Source: Tridacna crocea (taxonomy: Eukaryota > Mollusca > Bivalvia > Cardiida > Cardiidae). Taken from it: DNA of 64,000 nucleotides. Both the position numbers and the translations under genes were made by a program. The stretch lies in the NCBI GenBank assembly GCA_943736015.1, contig OX031070.1, positions 37,750,173-37,814,172 on the forward strand, written 5' to 3'. The notes under the pieces were generated by a model that saw only the letters and a program-made list of their open reading frames with translations, was not told the origin of the DNA and ran no database searches. Positions within the stretch are counted from its first letter, which is position 1; each line of letters starts with the position of its first letter. This document shows positions 53,608 to 63,512 of the stretch, one piece after another.

Positions 53608-53850
53608 CAGCTCATTACAATATTACATAAAAAGCGATAAATACAGAGTAAATACTCGTAATTTATTTCCCTCTAAATGGTACGCGCTGTTTACCTAGGT
53701 TACTATAGTCCGCGGGAACTACCTTTTCCGAGAGTTAGAAAATATGAAATCGGTAATTTTCACTGGACGCGAAACCATAAAATATCAAACCATAATTATA
53801 TCCACCACTGTTTTCGATAATCTTATGAAAAGCATGAAATAGTCGATGAT
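53608..53850 (+). mobile_element. family J element, left end lost
   Basis: CATTACAATATTACATAAAAAG, TTTACCTAGGTTACTATAG and the right end AAAAGCATGAAATAGTC. Confidence 0.55.
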
Positions 53851-53931
53851 ATACTCCTCCCATCACTGGTATAAGATTGTTTTATGTGAGGTTTTCTTTG
53901 GCAAACTATTACCAAAATTCAATCATTGAAT

Positions 53932-53952
53932 CCCCCCCCCCCCCCCCCCCCG
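53932..53952. repeat. poly-C run
   Basis: About 20 C residues. Confidence 0.9.
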
Positions 53953-54232
53953 ATTAGTATCGGTTACATAGCAGACCGCACAGGCTCAGTATCTTGTGAA
54001 GCTTTCATAGAACAAAACTTCACGTGGATACTCCTCAAAAATTATTTTATTTTTGGAGGGTTTTTTGAGTTACTTTTTTTAACCAATAGAAACGCTATTC
54101 TACTGCAGAATGCTTACGTCATTCCGTGAATTTTTGTTCAGCACCACTTGGCTTGATTTATACGGCACTATCATTTACAACACTTTTGAAAAGTCATGAA
54201 CTGTGGAGTTTATGAACGGGATAAAGTGCAAT

Positions 54233-54305
54233 TTTGTAGACAGTGTAGATCAGGATTAGATTGCACAAATAGTGCAGTCTGATCTTTGATCTTCATTGAT
54301 CGATA
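54233..54305. mobile_element. family C hairpin
   Basis: GTGTAGATCAGGATTAGATT / AGTGCAGTCTGATCTTTGATC, partly decayed. Confidence 0.6.
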
Positions 54306-54322
54306 AGTGAGATTTTTTTTCC

Positions 54323-54551
54323 TTAACCCTCTTCCAAACGCCCAAATTTTAAATCGGTCAAAATCCAAAGTGCTTGCAGACGACAAAATAAATGTAACTC
54401 AAAAATTGGAATTTGTTTCCAGTAGGATAGAAAACATTGTGGGAAAAGGAGAAAATGCTGGTTACCAGCATTTTCTCCTTTTCCCACAATGTTTTCAAAA
54501 GGATTCTATCTCAAGGTCCTACAAAACAGGGATTGTTTGGGAAAGGGTTAA
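54323..54551 (-). mobile_element. TTAA family A MITE, intact
   Basis: TTAA-CCCTCTTCCAAACGCC to GTTTGGGAAAGGG-TTAA. Confidence 0.85.
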
Positions 54552-54664
54552 AAGAAGAACTTTGACATGGCAGTATTTTTGTTTTTATTGTTTGTTCAAA
54601 AAGTTTATTTTTTGTTGTTTACATGTATTTAAAAAGTTAAATTACGACTCTTTTGTGCCATAGG

Positions 54665-54750
54665 TATAAACAGTAGCGGGCGCCATAGATCAAGATCGGA
54701 CTGCAGAGAACGTGCAGTCTGATCTTGGACCTATATAGCCCGCTTTTTTT
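54665..54750. mobile_element. family C hairpin
   Basis: GCGGGCGCCATAGATCAAG and CTTGGACCTATATAGCCCGC: the outer arms changed to GCGGGC/GCCCGC symmetrically. Confidence 0.65.
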
Positions 54751-54811
54751 AATCAAAACTTTAATCTAAAAATATGTTGTTTCAGTAGATTATCGTCGAT
54801 TCAATCCATAA

Positions 54812-54870
54812 ACATCGTAACTACAGCTTGTAACAAGCTGTAGTTATGAGGTTTTTCAAGTAAACCGGCG
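54812..54870. mobile_element. family G palindrome
   Basis: ATCGTAACTACAGCTTGTAAC / AAGCTGTAGTTATGAGG, followed by TTTTTCAAGTAAACCGG. Confidence 0.65.
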
Positions 54871-55159
54871 TTATATTTACCTTCCAAAGAGGTAGACTTT
54901 TAGAAATATGGCGCTAAATGGGTTTTAAAGATCGACAATCCCCCGCGGAACTGATACACCTATCGATGTCAATGCATGTTCGTCGGCAGCGTGCATGCTG
55001 TGTGCTTGCAAAAAAAAAGAAATGTGCGCGCACTTACCTGACCTTTCAATAGTACATATAAACAGTTCAATCATGATAAAGTCTTAGCTAAAATTACTTA
55101 CGAGTCGTGCTCTCTGAAAAAGGGGTTTGATTTCAACTGCAAGAAGTATCTATCCACGT
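54871..55159. other. no gene seen
   Basis: A D-type left end GTGCTCTCTGAAAAAGGGG lies near 55108-55126, without a hairpin. Confidence 0.4.
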
Positions 55160-55495
55160 CAGTGATCGACCTTATACTCTCTGGCTTATCGGTCGAGTAC
55201 AGAAATAGACACCAGAGAGTCCCTGGCTCGAATCTTGTGCTTGGCGATATTCTTTCGAAAGATTGATGATGGTTACTGCAACAAGACTTATACCTCCCTC
55301 ATTGTTGATAATTGTTTTGACGATGTTACGTGGGAAAGCATCTAGAATCTTGGACAGAATATAGTAATGTTTGTACTACTTTTTAAAGAAACTTCAGGAG
55401 CGCATGAATAGGTACACCGGTTTCCACTGTATGACTGAAACAATGTTGAAAACGATATTAAATACCATGCAAACAACACAAACAAACATTATAAA
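55160..55495 (+). mobile_element. S1 SINE, full length but decayed
   Basis: Head with CTGGCTTATCGGTCGAG and CCTGGCTCGAATCTTG, body GATTGATGATGGTTACTGC, late body GCGCATGAATAGGTACACC and tail ATGCAAACAACACAAAC. Confidence 0.7.
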
Positions 55496-55662
55496 TAAAA
55501 CCAAACAAATATTTTACACAAACAATTATTATAAACAAAAAACAAACAAACAAATATTTTACAAGCATATAGGCCAACCCAAAGAATGACGTCAAAGCCA
55601 GCCAAAAAATCGGTAAGGTCTTAATCTCCTTTTAGGCGGTTTTATTACCAGAGAAGCCATTG

Positions 55663-55790
55663 AGCTAAACCCTTTGTCGGCCACGCGCGACTCACTGCTC
55701 TTTTGCGGTCAATGTAGATCAAGATCAGACTGCACAGAACGTGCAGTCTGATCCTGATCTATATTGTCCGACACCATGACCTTCTTTTTC
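55663..55790. mobile_element. family C MITE
   Basis: CTAAACCCTTTGTCGGCCAC, CGCGACTCACTGCTCTTTTG, hairpin AATGTAGATCAAGATCAGAC with complement. Confidence 0.75.
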
Positions 55791-55939
55791 TTTGCTAGAC
55801 GAAATCTGAAATTGTGATATTTATTTTTCACAACTGGTTTGAAATTATCACGTAATTTCTGAATTCTTCCGCTATCGAGTGAAAAATTCACACTTTTTCA
55901 TTGGCTATAGATTTAGTTCCACTGGAAAATTAAGAGATA

Positions 55940-56055
55940 AATAAAATAGTGGACTGGGTAGATCAGAGATCAGACTGCACGTTCTGTGCAGTCTGATCTT
56001 GATCTACACTGTCCACAAAAGCTTATTGCATCGTCAAAGAATAAGGAAAGAGTTA
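55940..56055. mobile_element. TTAA family C MITE, right half
   Basis: Hairpin GATCAGACTGCACGTTCTGTG; outer arm CAGTGTAGAT lost on the left; right end GAATAAGGAAAGAG-TTAA. Confidence 0.7.
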
Positions 56056-56199
56056 AAAAGAGGTTTGGGGATTAAGAGTTTTCCCCGTGCTAACTCGATT
56101 CCGAGATGGATTTAGAGCAGTAATCTAATACATTTGTTCTATCGATCACGATTATGGTCACGTCTTTTCCCGCGGTTTTCTTTATCAATCTCTCCCCAG

Positions 56200-56284
56200 A
56201 TATCGTCGGTGTGCTTCCAAAACCTCGTAACTACAGCTTGTTACAAGCTGTAGTTACGAGGTTTTGGAAGCACACCGACGATAT
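56200..56284. mobile_element. family G, perfect 85-bp palindrome
   Basis: Two 41-bp arms without a mismatch around TTA; starts ATATCGTCGGTGTGCTTCC. The freshest G copy here. Confidence 0.9.
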
Positions 56285-56519
56285 GTCAAAGACTGTTCCA
56301 TTTCCCTTGCTTGATTCGATTCGATTTGAATTTGTTGTAACTTCCGCTATTTCAAGCATTGATCTTCAAACTACACCCTTGAAAAAAATACTTCAACGAA
56401 AAACACCCAATGCTTGATGGGGCGAAGAAAATTGTTTACGCGAAATCTGTATCAAATCGAAGTTCTTGGAAATATCACTGTAGCTCCACATAATACATGT
56501 GTGGGGTGGATAGATGGAC

Positions 56520-56651
56520 AGAGACAAAGGAGAAGAGGTGAGAGAGAGACAATGACAGACAGACCGAGAGAGAAAAAGAAAAAGGGAGAAAGAGAGACAA
56601 AGAGTGACAGACAGACAGAGACAAAGAGAGAAAGAGAAGAAGAAGAAGAAG

Positions 56652-56688
<37 letters not shown>

Positions 56689-56741
56689 CAGACAGACAGA
56701 CAGTACAAAATAGAGATTGCACGAGAGAGACAGACAGACAT

Positions 56742-56779
<38 letters not shown>

Positions 56780-56875
56780 TAGGAGAGAGACAGAGAAGGA
56801 GATAGAGGGAGAGAGATAGAGAGACAGAAACAGAGAGATACAGATAGAGAGAGAGAGACAGACAGAGAGAAAGAT
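56520..56875. repeat. GA/TC microsatellite
   Basis: Imperfect GA tract with GACAGACAGA variants and an interruption near 56700; yields the spurious Arg/Glu and Ser/Leu frames. Confidence 0.95.
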
Positions 56876-57039
56876 TATTGATATTGGCCTAGATAAAGCC
56901 CCCGATCCCCGATTTCGATGCCAAAAACAAGATAAATTGAGCATAAAGAATATCAATTATTCTGAGTACTGGAACAAATTCGCTCATTATTGAAGGCTCC
57001 CGAATGCGCCGAAATCCGGGACAATAAACAAACAAGCCG

Positions 57040-57272
57040 TGCGTGCTCTATGGAAAAGGGGGGCTATATTTCATTTGCGAAAAGTATCGACTCAGGTCAG
57101 CCTGCGCAGTCTGCGCAGGCTGACCTGAGCCGAAACTTTTCGCTTATGGTCAAGTATCTGTATGTCAAAGGACCAGTGTACCCTATGATTCAATAGGTTG
57201 TTATACAAAACGAATTTTAAGGATGTATAATACAGTGATGAATTGCTTGGTATCGTGAATCACGGTGAGGTA
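57040..57272. mobile_element. family D MITE, cut by the A array
   Basis: GTGCTCTATGGAAAAGGGGGG, hairpin AGGTCAGCCTGCGCAGTC, module GTCAAAGGACCAGTG to TATCGTGAATCACGG; the expected right end is replaced by the first A element. Confidence 0.75.
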
Positions 57273-58547
57273 TTAACACTTTACCAAACAATTCCTGGTT
57301 TTTAAGACACTGAGATAGAAGCCTTTTGGAAAACATTGTGGGAAAAGGAGAAAAAGCATTTTCTCCTTTTCCCACAATATTTTCTACCCTGCTGGAAACA
57401 AATTTCAATTTTTTAATTATGTTTATTTTGTCGTTATTTTGTCGTCTGTTGTCGCTTTCGATTCGGACAAAATATTACCGTTTGGTAATGAGTTAACCCT
57501 TTACCAAACAATTCCTGGTTTTTACGACCCTGAGATAGAAACCTTTTGAAAAACATTGTGGGAAAAGGAGAAAATGCTGGTAACCAGCATTTTCTCCTTT
57601 TCCCACAATGTTTTCTACCCTGCTGGAAACAAATTTTTATTTTTTACTTACGTTTATTTTGTCATCTGCATGTGCTTTCAATTTGGACCAGTCTAAATTT
57701 CTTTCGTTTGGTAATAAGTTAACCCTTTACTGAAAAATCCCTGGTTTTTAAGACACTGAGGTAGAAGCCTTTTAGAAAACATTGTGGGAAAAGGAGAAAA
57801 TGCTGGTAAACGTCTGCATGTGCTTTCAATTTGGACCAGTCTAAATTTCTTTCGTTTGGTAATAAGTTAACCCTTTACTGAAAAATCCCTGGTTTTTAAG
57901 ACACTGAGATAGAAGCCTTTTGAAAAACATTTGTTGGAAAAGGAGAAAATGCTGGTTAACCAGCATTTTCTCCTTTTCCCAAATGTTTTCTACCCTGCTG
58001 GAAACAAATTTCAATTTTTGAGTTATATTTATTTTGTCGTCTGCAAATGCTTTCGATTCGGAGAAGCCTAAAACATCATCGTTTGGTAATGAGTTAACCT
58101 TTTACCAAGCAATTCATGGTTTTTAACGACCCTGAGGTAGAAGCCTTTTGGAAAACATTGTGGGAAAAGGAGAAAATGCTTGTTTACCAGCATTTTCCCC
58201 TTTTCCCAACAATGTTTTTTCGACCCTGCTGGAAACAAATTTAAAAATTTTAATTATGTTTTATTTTGTCGTTATTTTGTCGTCTGCTGTCGCTTTCGAT
58301 TCGAACACGCCTAAAACATTATCGTTTGGTAATGAGTTAACCCTTTACTGAAAAATCCCTGGTTTTTACCACCCTGATATAGAAGCCTCTTGGAAAACAT
58401 TGTGAGAAAAGGAGAAAATGCTGGTAACCAGCATTTTCTCCTTTTCCCACAATTGTTTTCTACCATTCCCAAAACAAATTTATTTTGTCGTCTGCAAGTG
58501 CTTTCAATTTGGACCTGTCTAAATTTTTTTCGTTTGGTAGAGTTTAA
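57273..58547 (+). mobile_element. head-to-tail array of six TTAA family A MITEs
   Basis: Elements at 57273-57496, 57493-57722, 57719-57870, 57867-58097, 58094-58340 and 58337-58547, each sharing its TTAA with the next, all in one orientation. The first has a shortened hairpin, the third lacks its second hairpin arm, the rest are complete. Period is otherwise 211-247 bp. Confidence 0.9.
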
Positions 58548-58627
58548 CCCCCTTTTGCAAGAGCATGTCTGCCATATAATTATGTTGTCGGATCATCACA
58601 AACACCTAACGTTTGTTTTCTTCTGGC

Positions 58628-58848
58628 CCTTTACTTTTTACCATACGACAAAACTTGAGGCTTGTACGAAATTAAAAGCATTTGCAGACGACGAATTAAA
58701 TGTTACCGAACACCTGAAATTTGGCCATGGAAGGGTCGATGGAACATTGTGGGAAAAGGTGTAAATACTGGTTACCAGCACAATGCTTTTTCGAAACCTT
58801 TCCTCTAGAAAATTGTTAAAATACAGAGTGGTAGGTTGAAGTGTTAAC
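58628..58848 (-). mobile_element. family A MITE, degenerate
   Basis: CCCTTTACTTTTTACCATACG left, GCATTTGCAGACGACGAATT; hairpin reduced; right end GAGTGGTAGGTTGAAGTG-TTAA. Confidence 0.6.
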
Positions 58849-59024
58849 TAAATGGCAGGATGTATAGATGAGTATTTTGAGACCACAAGATATCATTGAT
58901 ATTGAAACACTCCAGACCAAGATCGGAAAGGGAACCTAACGACCCTCGAGGCACTTTGATTTTCTAGGTACAATGCTAAATACATAAAATTTGACATTTT
59001 TTATTTCCATAACGGAAGTTCGGG

Positions 59025-59205
59025 TAATTGATTGATTGATTGATTTATTTATTTATTGATTGGTTGGTTAATTGGTTGGTTGGTGGGATGATTGGTTGGA
59101 TAGTTCGTTCTTTCGTTCGTTGAATGGTTCGCTGGTATGTTGGTTGGTTGGTTGAGTTGGTTGATTGATTGATGGATTGATTGAACGATTGAGTGACTTA
59201 TTGAT
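59025..59205. repeat. TTGA/TTGG microsatellite
   Basis: TTGATTGA, TTTATTTATT and GGTTGGTT tract; an S1 tail fragment lies about 100 bp downstream. Confidence 0.8.
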
Positions 59206-59311
59206 AATCATGGCCCGCTTTTAATATGATTTCAATCGTATCACTTCGACAGCTGGCTTATTCATGAATAGCATGGGTTTCGTCAGTAAAAGGCTAGGCC
59301 GCTGAAATGTC

Positions 59312-59362
59312 ACTTCTACTGGATTCGGCGTTAAACGCCATGCAAACACACAGGCAAATAAA
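59312..59362 (+). mobile_element. S1 SINE tail fragment
   Basis: GGCGTTAAACGCCATGCAAAC followed by ACACAGGCAAATAAAG. Confidence 0.5.
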
Positions 59363-59467
59363 GAAAACCCATTTCGTTTCTGGCTGTCAGCTTGCAAATC
59401 ATTCATAGTGTAAGCTTTGATTAGAAGCAGTTATAATTAATACCCGTTTGTTTACAATTAGTACATT

Positions 59468-59613
59468 TCCGAAACGCATTGCCATCGGCGAAGGTCCTGG
59501 CTAGAGTAGAAAAAATTGTGGGAAAGAAGAAAATACTGGTTACCAGCATTTTCTCCTTTTTCCACGGTGTTTTCAAAAGGCTTCTTCCCCATGTTGTCAA
59601 GAACTATAGGGTT
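59468..59613 (-). mobile_element. family A MITE, left end lost
   Basis: AGAAAATACTGGTTACCAGC hairpin, right flank CAAAAGGCTTCTTCCCC and AGGG-TTAA. Confidence 0.65.
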
Positions 59614-59652
59614 AATGAGCCAATGACCTTGACCTTTCAACATGGTACATCT

Positions 59653-59844
59653 TTAACTTTATCCTTACTGCTGACAACACCAGGGGAACAGCGTAGATCA
59701 AGATCAGACTGCACAGAACGTGCAGTCTGATCTCTGATCTACACTGTCCACTAGTTTTGCTTTAGATAAAGACCAAACTGGCTCTCCATCTTTCAGTAGT
59801 CAATGAAAAAGCGTAAATTATTTACTTTGAATCGAAAGAGTTAA
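59653..59844. mobile_element. TTAA family C MITE, both ends
   Basis: TTAA-CTTTATCCTTACTGCTG to TTGAATCGAAAGAG-TTAA; hairpin GCGTAGATCAAGATCAGACT. Confidence 0.8.
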
Positions 59845-59984
59845 AGGGGCCTAATCAGATTTCATTTCGCATTTTTTAAATCCTAACAAATAGTGCTAAT
59901 CTAATCATCTTTTTTGCGCGCGCATGAATTCAGGTCGTACTGGACCTTTTAACTCCGGCTCTGTCTTTTGCTATCTGTGATTGA

Positions 59985-60135
59985 ATAATTGATTTAATGG
60001 TGTTTTACGGCGCCTTCAACATGACATCAGTCATAATTTATTTCGACGACAGCTCACATTTGCGTGTATTTCCTGGGTTCCACCAGTACTAGATAGTACA
60101 AGGGGCTCTGAGGTCCCTTCCAAAGAAGGAACAGG
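59985..60135 (-). mobile_element. SINE 3' fragment
   Basis: GTGTTTTACGGCGCCTTCAAC, CATTTGCGTGTATTTCCTGG and TTCCACCAGTACTAG resemble the S1/S2 late body in reverse. Confidence 0.45.
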
Positions 60136-60156
60136 CGGATCAGGTGGGGCTCGACC

Positions 60157-60472
60157 TTTCTAAGAATTATCATTTATAGATCTGAAATCATTATAATCCT
60201 CATTACAAAGGGAGATGATAATTACCTCCCTTTTCTAGAAACTAACAAAAGTATCAACAGATAATTTTAAGACAGGCATCAAAGGAATTTCTGGTCGGTT
60301 AAAAATGTACAAATGTATTATATCTGTATAAATCCGTATTTATCAACTTTCAAAAAATTTTATTCCAAAGTTCACTAGAATTTTATTCCAAAGTGCACTA
60401 GAATTTTATTCCAAAGTGCACTAGAATTTTATTCCAAAGTGCACTAGAAGTATGACGGGTACACTACCTTAA
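60157..60472 (-). mobile_element. family I element, left end lost
   Basis: Reverse of 31939-32307 (GGGAGATGATAATTACCTCC, GAATTTCTGGTCGGTTAAAA); ends GGTACACTACC-TTAA. Confidence 0.7.
60357..60449. repeat. 23-bp minisatellite, four units
   Basis: Four tandem copies of ATTTTATTCCAAAGTGCACT-AGA inside family I; the other I copy has no tandem expansion at this position. Confidence 0.9.
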
Positions 60473-60587
60473 AGATGGTTGAATATGAGGTCGGCTATCC
60501 GAAAAGTGGACCATTTTTCCCCTTTTTTATATTCATTGAATGACCGGTATTCGGGTCATACTGAGACAAATTGTTACACAACTTTTG

Positions 60588-60770
60588 CTTAGCTCTTTAC
60601 CAAATCATACGGTTAATTTACGACTTTGAAAAAAAGCATTTTGAAAACGCTGTGGAAAAAGGAGAAAATGCTGATAATCAGCATTTTCTCCTTTTTTCCA
60701 CAGTGTTTTCAATCCTTGCAATAGCAACTCGCAGAATTTGAGCTGTATATAATTTTGCGTTAGAAATGTA
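60588..60770 (+). mobile_element. family A MITE, right end decayed
   Basis: TTAGCTCTTTACCAAATCAT left, hairpin AAAATGCTGATAATCAGC (arms changed together from GGT/ACC to GAT/ATC). Confidence 0.7.
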
Positions 60771-60929
60771 TTACTCTTAGTATTGGACACAATCTGAAGT
60801 GTTTTTTTTTTTTATTTTTATGTGAAGCCTTAATCCTTTCTAATCTTCTAGAAATACAAATAAATACAAAAGAAAACCGGTTTTCGAGGATCCAGACCTG
60901 TTGGAGGCCAGTGTACAAAATTTGGGTGT

Positions 60930-61447
60930 GTGGTAAACGTTTTTCCATACAGTCCCTGGTTTCTACGACCCGGGGGGGAAGTTTTTTGAGAACTTTGTGG
61001 AAAAAGGAGAAAAATGTACACAATTTGGGTGGGCGCTTCCTTAACGTTTTTTCTATACAATCCCTGGTTTTTACGACCCTGGAGGGGAAGGCTTTTGAAA
61101 ACTTTGTGGGAAAAGGAGAAAATGCTGGTAACCAGCATTTTCTCCTTTTTCCTGCAATGTTTTCTATCCTATCACAAACAAAACCCACCATTTGAACCAA
61201 ACTGACTTTGTTGTCTGCAAGAAACTTTAAGTTTTGACAAAATATTTAGACGTGTCCAAACTGAAAACACTTGCAGACGACAGTTTAGATTTTGCCCAAT
61301 TGATACGATTTGTCTTTTATAAGATACAAAACAATGTGGGAAAAAGAAGAAAATGCTGGTAACCAGCATTTTCTTCTTTTCCCACAATGTTTTCAAAAGG
61401 CTTCTTTTTCAAGGTAGTTAGAATTCGGAATAGTGTGAAAAATGTTA
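60930..61447. mobile_element. cluster of three family A MITEs
   Basis: Copy one (60932-61020) lacks its second half; copy two (61035-61235) is + oriented with CCCTGGTTTTTACGACCC; copy three (61238-61447) is reversed, with hairpin GAAGAAAATGCTGGTAACC compensated on both arms. AATTTGGGTG(T/G)G precedes copies one and two. Confidence 0.7.
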
Positions 61448-61504
61448 GTCTGAAACTTTGAAGCATCGACAGTCACAACAAGAAATGTCTTTAGAAAAAG
61501 ATAG

Positions 61505-61590
61505 ACTGCATAAACTTGCCAGGAGGAATGAATCCTGTCACAATGATTATCATTAATCCTGGGACAGAAAGTGGCCGAGATGGGATAAAC
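61505..61590 (-). mobile_element. S1 SINE fragment
   Basis: AGGAGGAATGAATCCTGTCAC, ATCATTAATCCTGGGACAG and GTGGCCGAGATGGG. Confidence 0.6.
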
Positions 61591-61616
61591 GGTTCCATTC
61601 TGTTCTGTTAAAATAT

Positions 61617-62060
61617 AATGAGCCGCGCTCTGTCAAATGGAGGCTTAAGTCTTTACCACACAATCCCGACTTTTAACGACACTGAAAGAAAAGCCTTTGG
61701 AAAACATTAAGGGAAAGGGAGAAAATGCTGGTAACCAGCATTTTCTCCTTTTCCCCAAAATGATTTCTACCCTGCTAGAAAAAGAATCAGTTTTTGAGTT
61801 TGTCGTCTGCAAGTGCTTGCAATTTGGACCAGTCTAAAATTTCGTCGTTTAAAAAAAAGTACCGACTCATATCAGCCTGCGCAGTCCGAACAGGCTGACA
61901 TGGGTCGGAACTTTCTGCTGTCAGTCAGTTTTCTGTGTGTCCATGGACCAGTCTACTTTATGATTTAATCGGCTGTTTGACAAAACAGATTTTATGGACG
62001 CATTGATATGATGCCTTGCTCGGTATAATTCATCACGGAGATACTTTAAGCCCCCCTTTT
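61617..62060. mobile_element. family D MITE with A inserted in its TIR
   Basis: GAGCCGCGCTCTGTCAAATG-GAGGC left, then the A element at the TTAA, then ACCGACTCATATCAGCCTGC hairpin, and right TACTTTAAGCCCCCCTTTTC. Confidence 0.75.
61645..61850 (+). mobile_element. TTAA family A MITE, right end decayed
   Basis: TTAA-GTCTTTACCACACAATC to AATTTCGTCGTTTAAAA; hairpin complete. Occupies the TTAA of GGGGGCTTAATGCA in the D terminal repeat. Confidence 0.8.
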
Positions 62061-62080
62061 CCCAGCGGCCCATATATGGC

Positions 62081-62339
62081 TTGCAACACCCGAAAAGGGG
62101 CATTTGGACATTTGCGTAAGGTGTCGTCTCGGATGAGCCTGCGCACTCTGTTCAGGCTAAACCAAAAAGATACTTTCCGCTTTTTATGTAAATTTTCTGT
62201 TTTGTGAAAGTTTACCTTACCACAATATCTTATGTAATCGTAAAGTGCCGTCTCGGATTAGCCTGCGCGGACTGCGCAGGCTAATCCGAGACGACACTTT
62301 ACGCAAATGTTCGAATGCCCCTTTTTCACGTGTTGCAAC
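62081..62339. mobile_element. family L MITE, intact
   Basis: TIR TTGCAACACCCGAAAAGGGG and CCCCTTTTTCACGTGTTGCAA; internal hairpin GTGCCGTCTCGGATTAGCC. Better preserved than 51213-51462. Confidence 0.8.
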
Positions 62340-62478
62340 CCATATTATTTAAATTTGAATTGAATTATGACTAAATCTAAGGTCAACCCGAGGTCTTCCC
62401 ACTTGTTTTTAAAGACTTTTACGTAACCGCTTACCCTTATGTCTTACCCCACCCAATGCTTCCGCGCTATAATCTGTT

Positions 62479-62697
62479 TTAACACTGAAGCTGCCCAGCG
62501 CAACTCACGGATTTACTGCGGACATTGTAGATCAAGATCAGACTGAACAAAATGTTCAGTCTTATCATTGTTCTACACTCTCTGACCAAAGACTTAAGTG
62601 ATATCCCCCCCCCAAAAAAAAAGATAAATTTCCTTGTTATGGTATAATAATCACTTGAAAGTTTTACTTTTTGTGGCGGTTGTCGCCACAGAGTTAA
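62479..62697. mobile_element. TTAA family C MITE, both ends
   Basis: TTAA-CACTGAAGCTGCCCAGC to GCGGTTGTCGCCACAGAG-TTAA; hairpin GATCAGACTGAACAAAATG / TTCAGTCTTATCATTG partly decayed. Confidence 0.75.
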
Positions 62698-63312
62698 CGA
62701 AAATCGAAAAATAAATGAGTGTAAAATCAAACTTATTGTCTACGTATCGGTGATGAATATACCTAACAACTGCCGTAACATTTCAGTTAACCCCATAAAA
62801 AGTAGTCCACCAAATAAGCTACTGCTTCTAACGAAGACAGCTTTAATTTTAGCAAGTTAAAGGTGAAAAAGAATTACTCGTCGAAGCAAGACGAGAAAAG
62901 GTTTTAGTTTTATTTTGATAGAATCATTTCTTTTTGAATAGTATAAAAGATTGAGAAAATCGATTGATAGATAAATAACAGATAGAAAACTTAGAATTCA
63001 GAACAGAACAGAATATGATTGTATAGCTATAAGTATTAAAAATACATGTACTTCTAGCAAACGTAATGAAAAATGCTGTCGTGAAAGGTTAACAAGGAGA
63101 AAATATTTTGTATAAATATATAATGCTTAGAAAAAATATTTTAGTTCTTTTAAAAGAAATGATGAGGCAGATTATTTTTCGGACCATGTAGATCTAAATC
63201 AGACCTCACAAACTGAATGATTAATGAGACAATTTCTCCATTTCGTGGATGTTAATCAAGGCAAAACATTTAGGCAAATGAACAATTAATAAGGCGATAT
63301 TTCCATAAATAT
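62698..63312. other. no gene seen; faint C remnant
   Basis: GGACCATGTAGATCTAAATC and AGACCTCACAAACTG at 63181-63220 recall half of a C hairpin. Confidence 0.4.
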
Positions 63313-63512
63313 GGGTCCGTACTAATCAACGATTCTTACGAATATTCTATGTCTTAATTTCCCGAAATTTCTATATTTTAAACTAACACAGCTTCTGATA
63401 GGCTAAACCATTCGGTTTAGCCAATCAGAAGTTGTGTTACTTTCAATGTTGGAGAATGTTAGAGAGAAAGACTGAGAATGTCCTAACAAGAATGGTTTGT
63501 AAATACGGAGCC
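63313..63512. mobile_element. family F element, full length
   Basis: GGGTCCGTACTAATCAACG to GTTTGTAAATACGGAGCC, inner palindrome CTGATAGGCTAAACCATTCG with complement. Confidence 0.75.

Noticed and set aside
57273..58547. Evenly spaced repeats resembling a CRISPR array
   Set aside because: Eukaryotic sequence; the units are 150-250 bp whole MITEs with internal hairpins, not short repeats with unique spacers.
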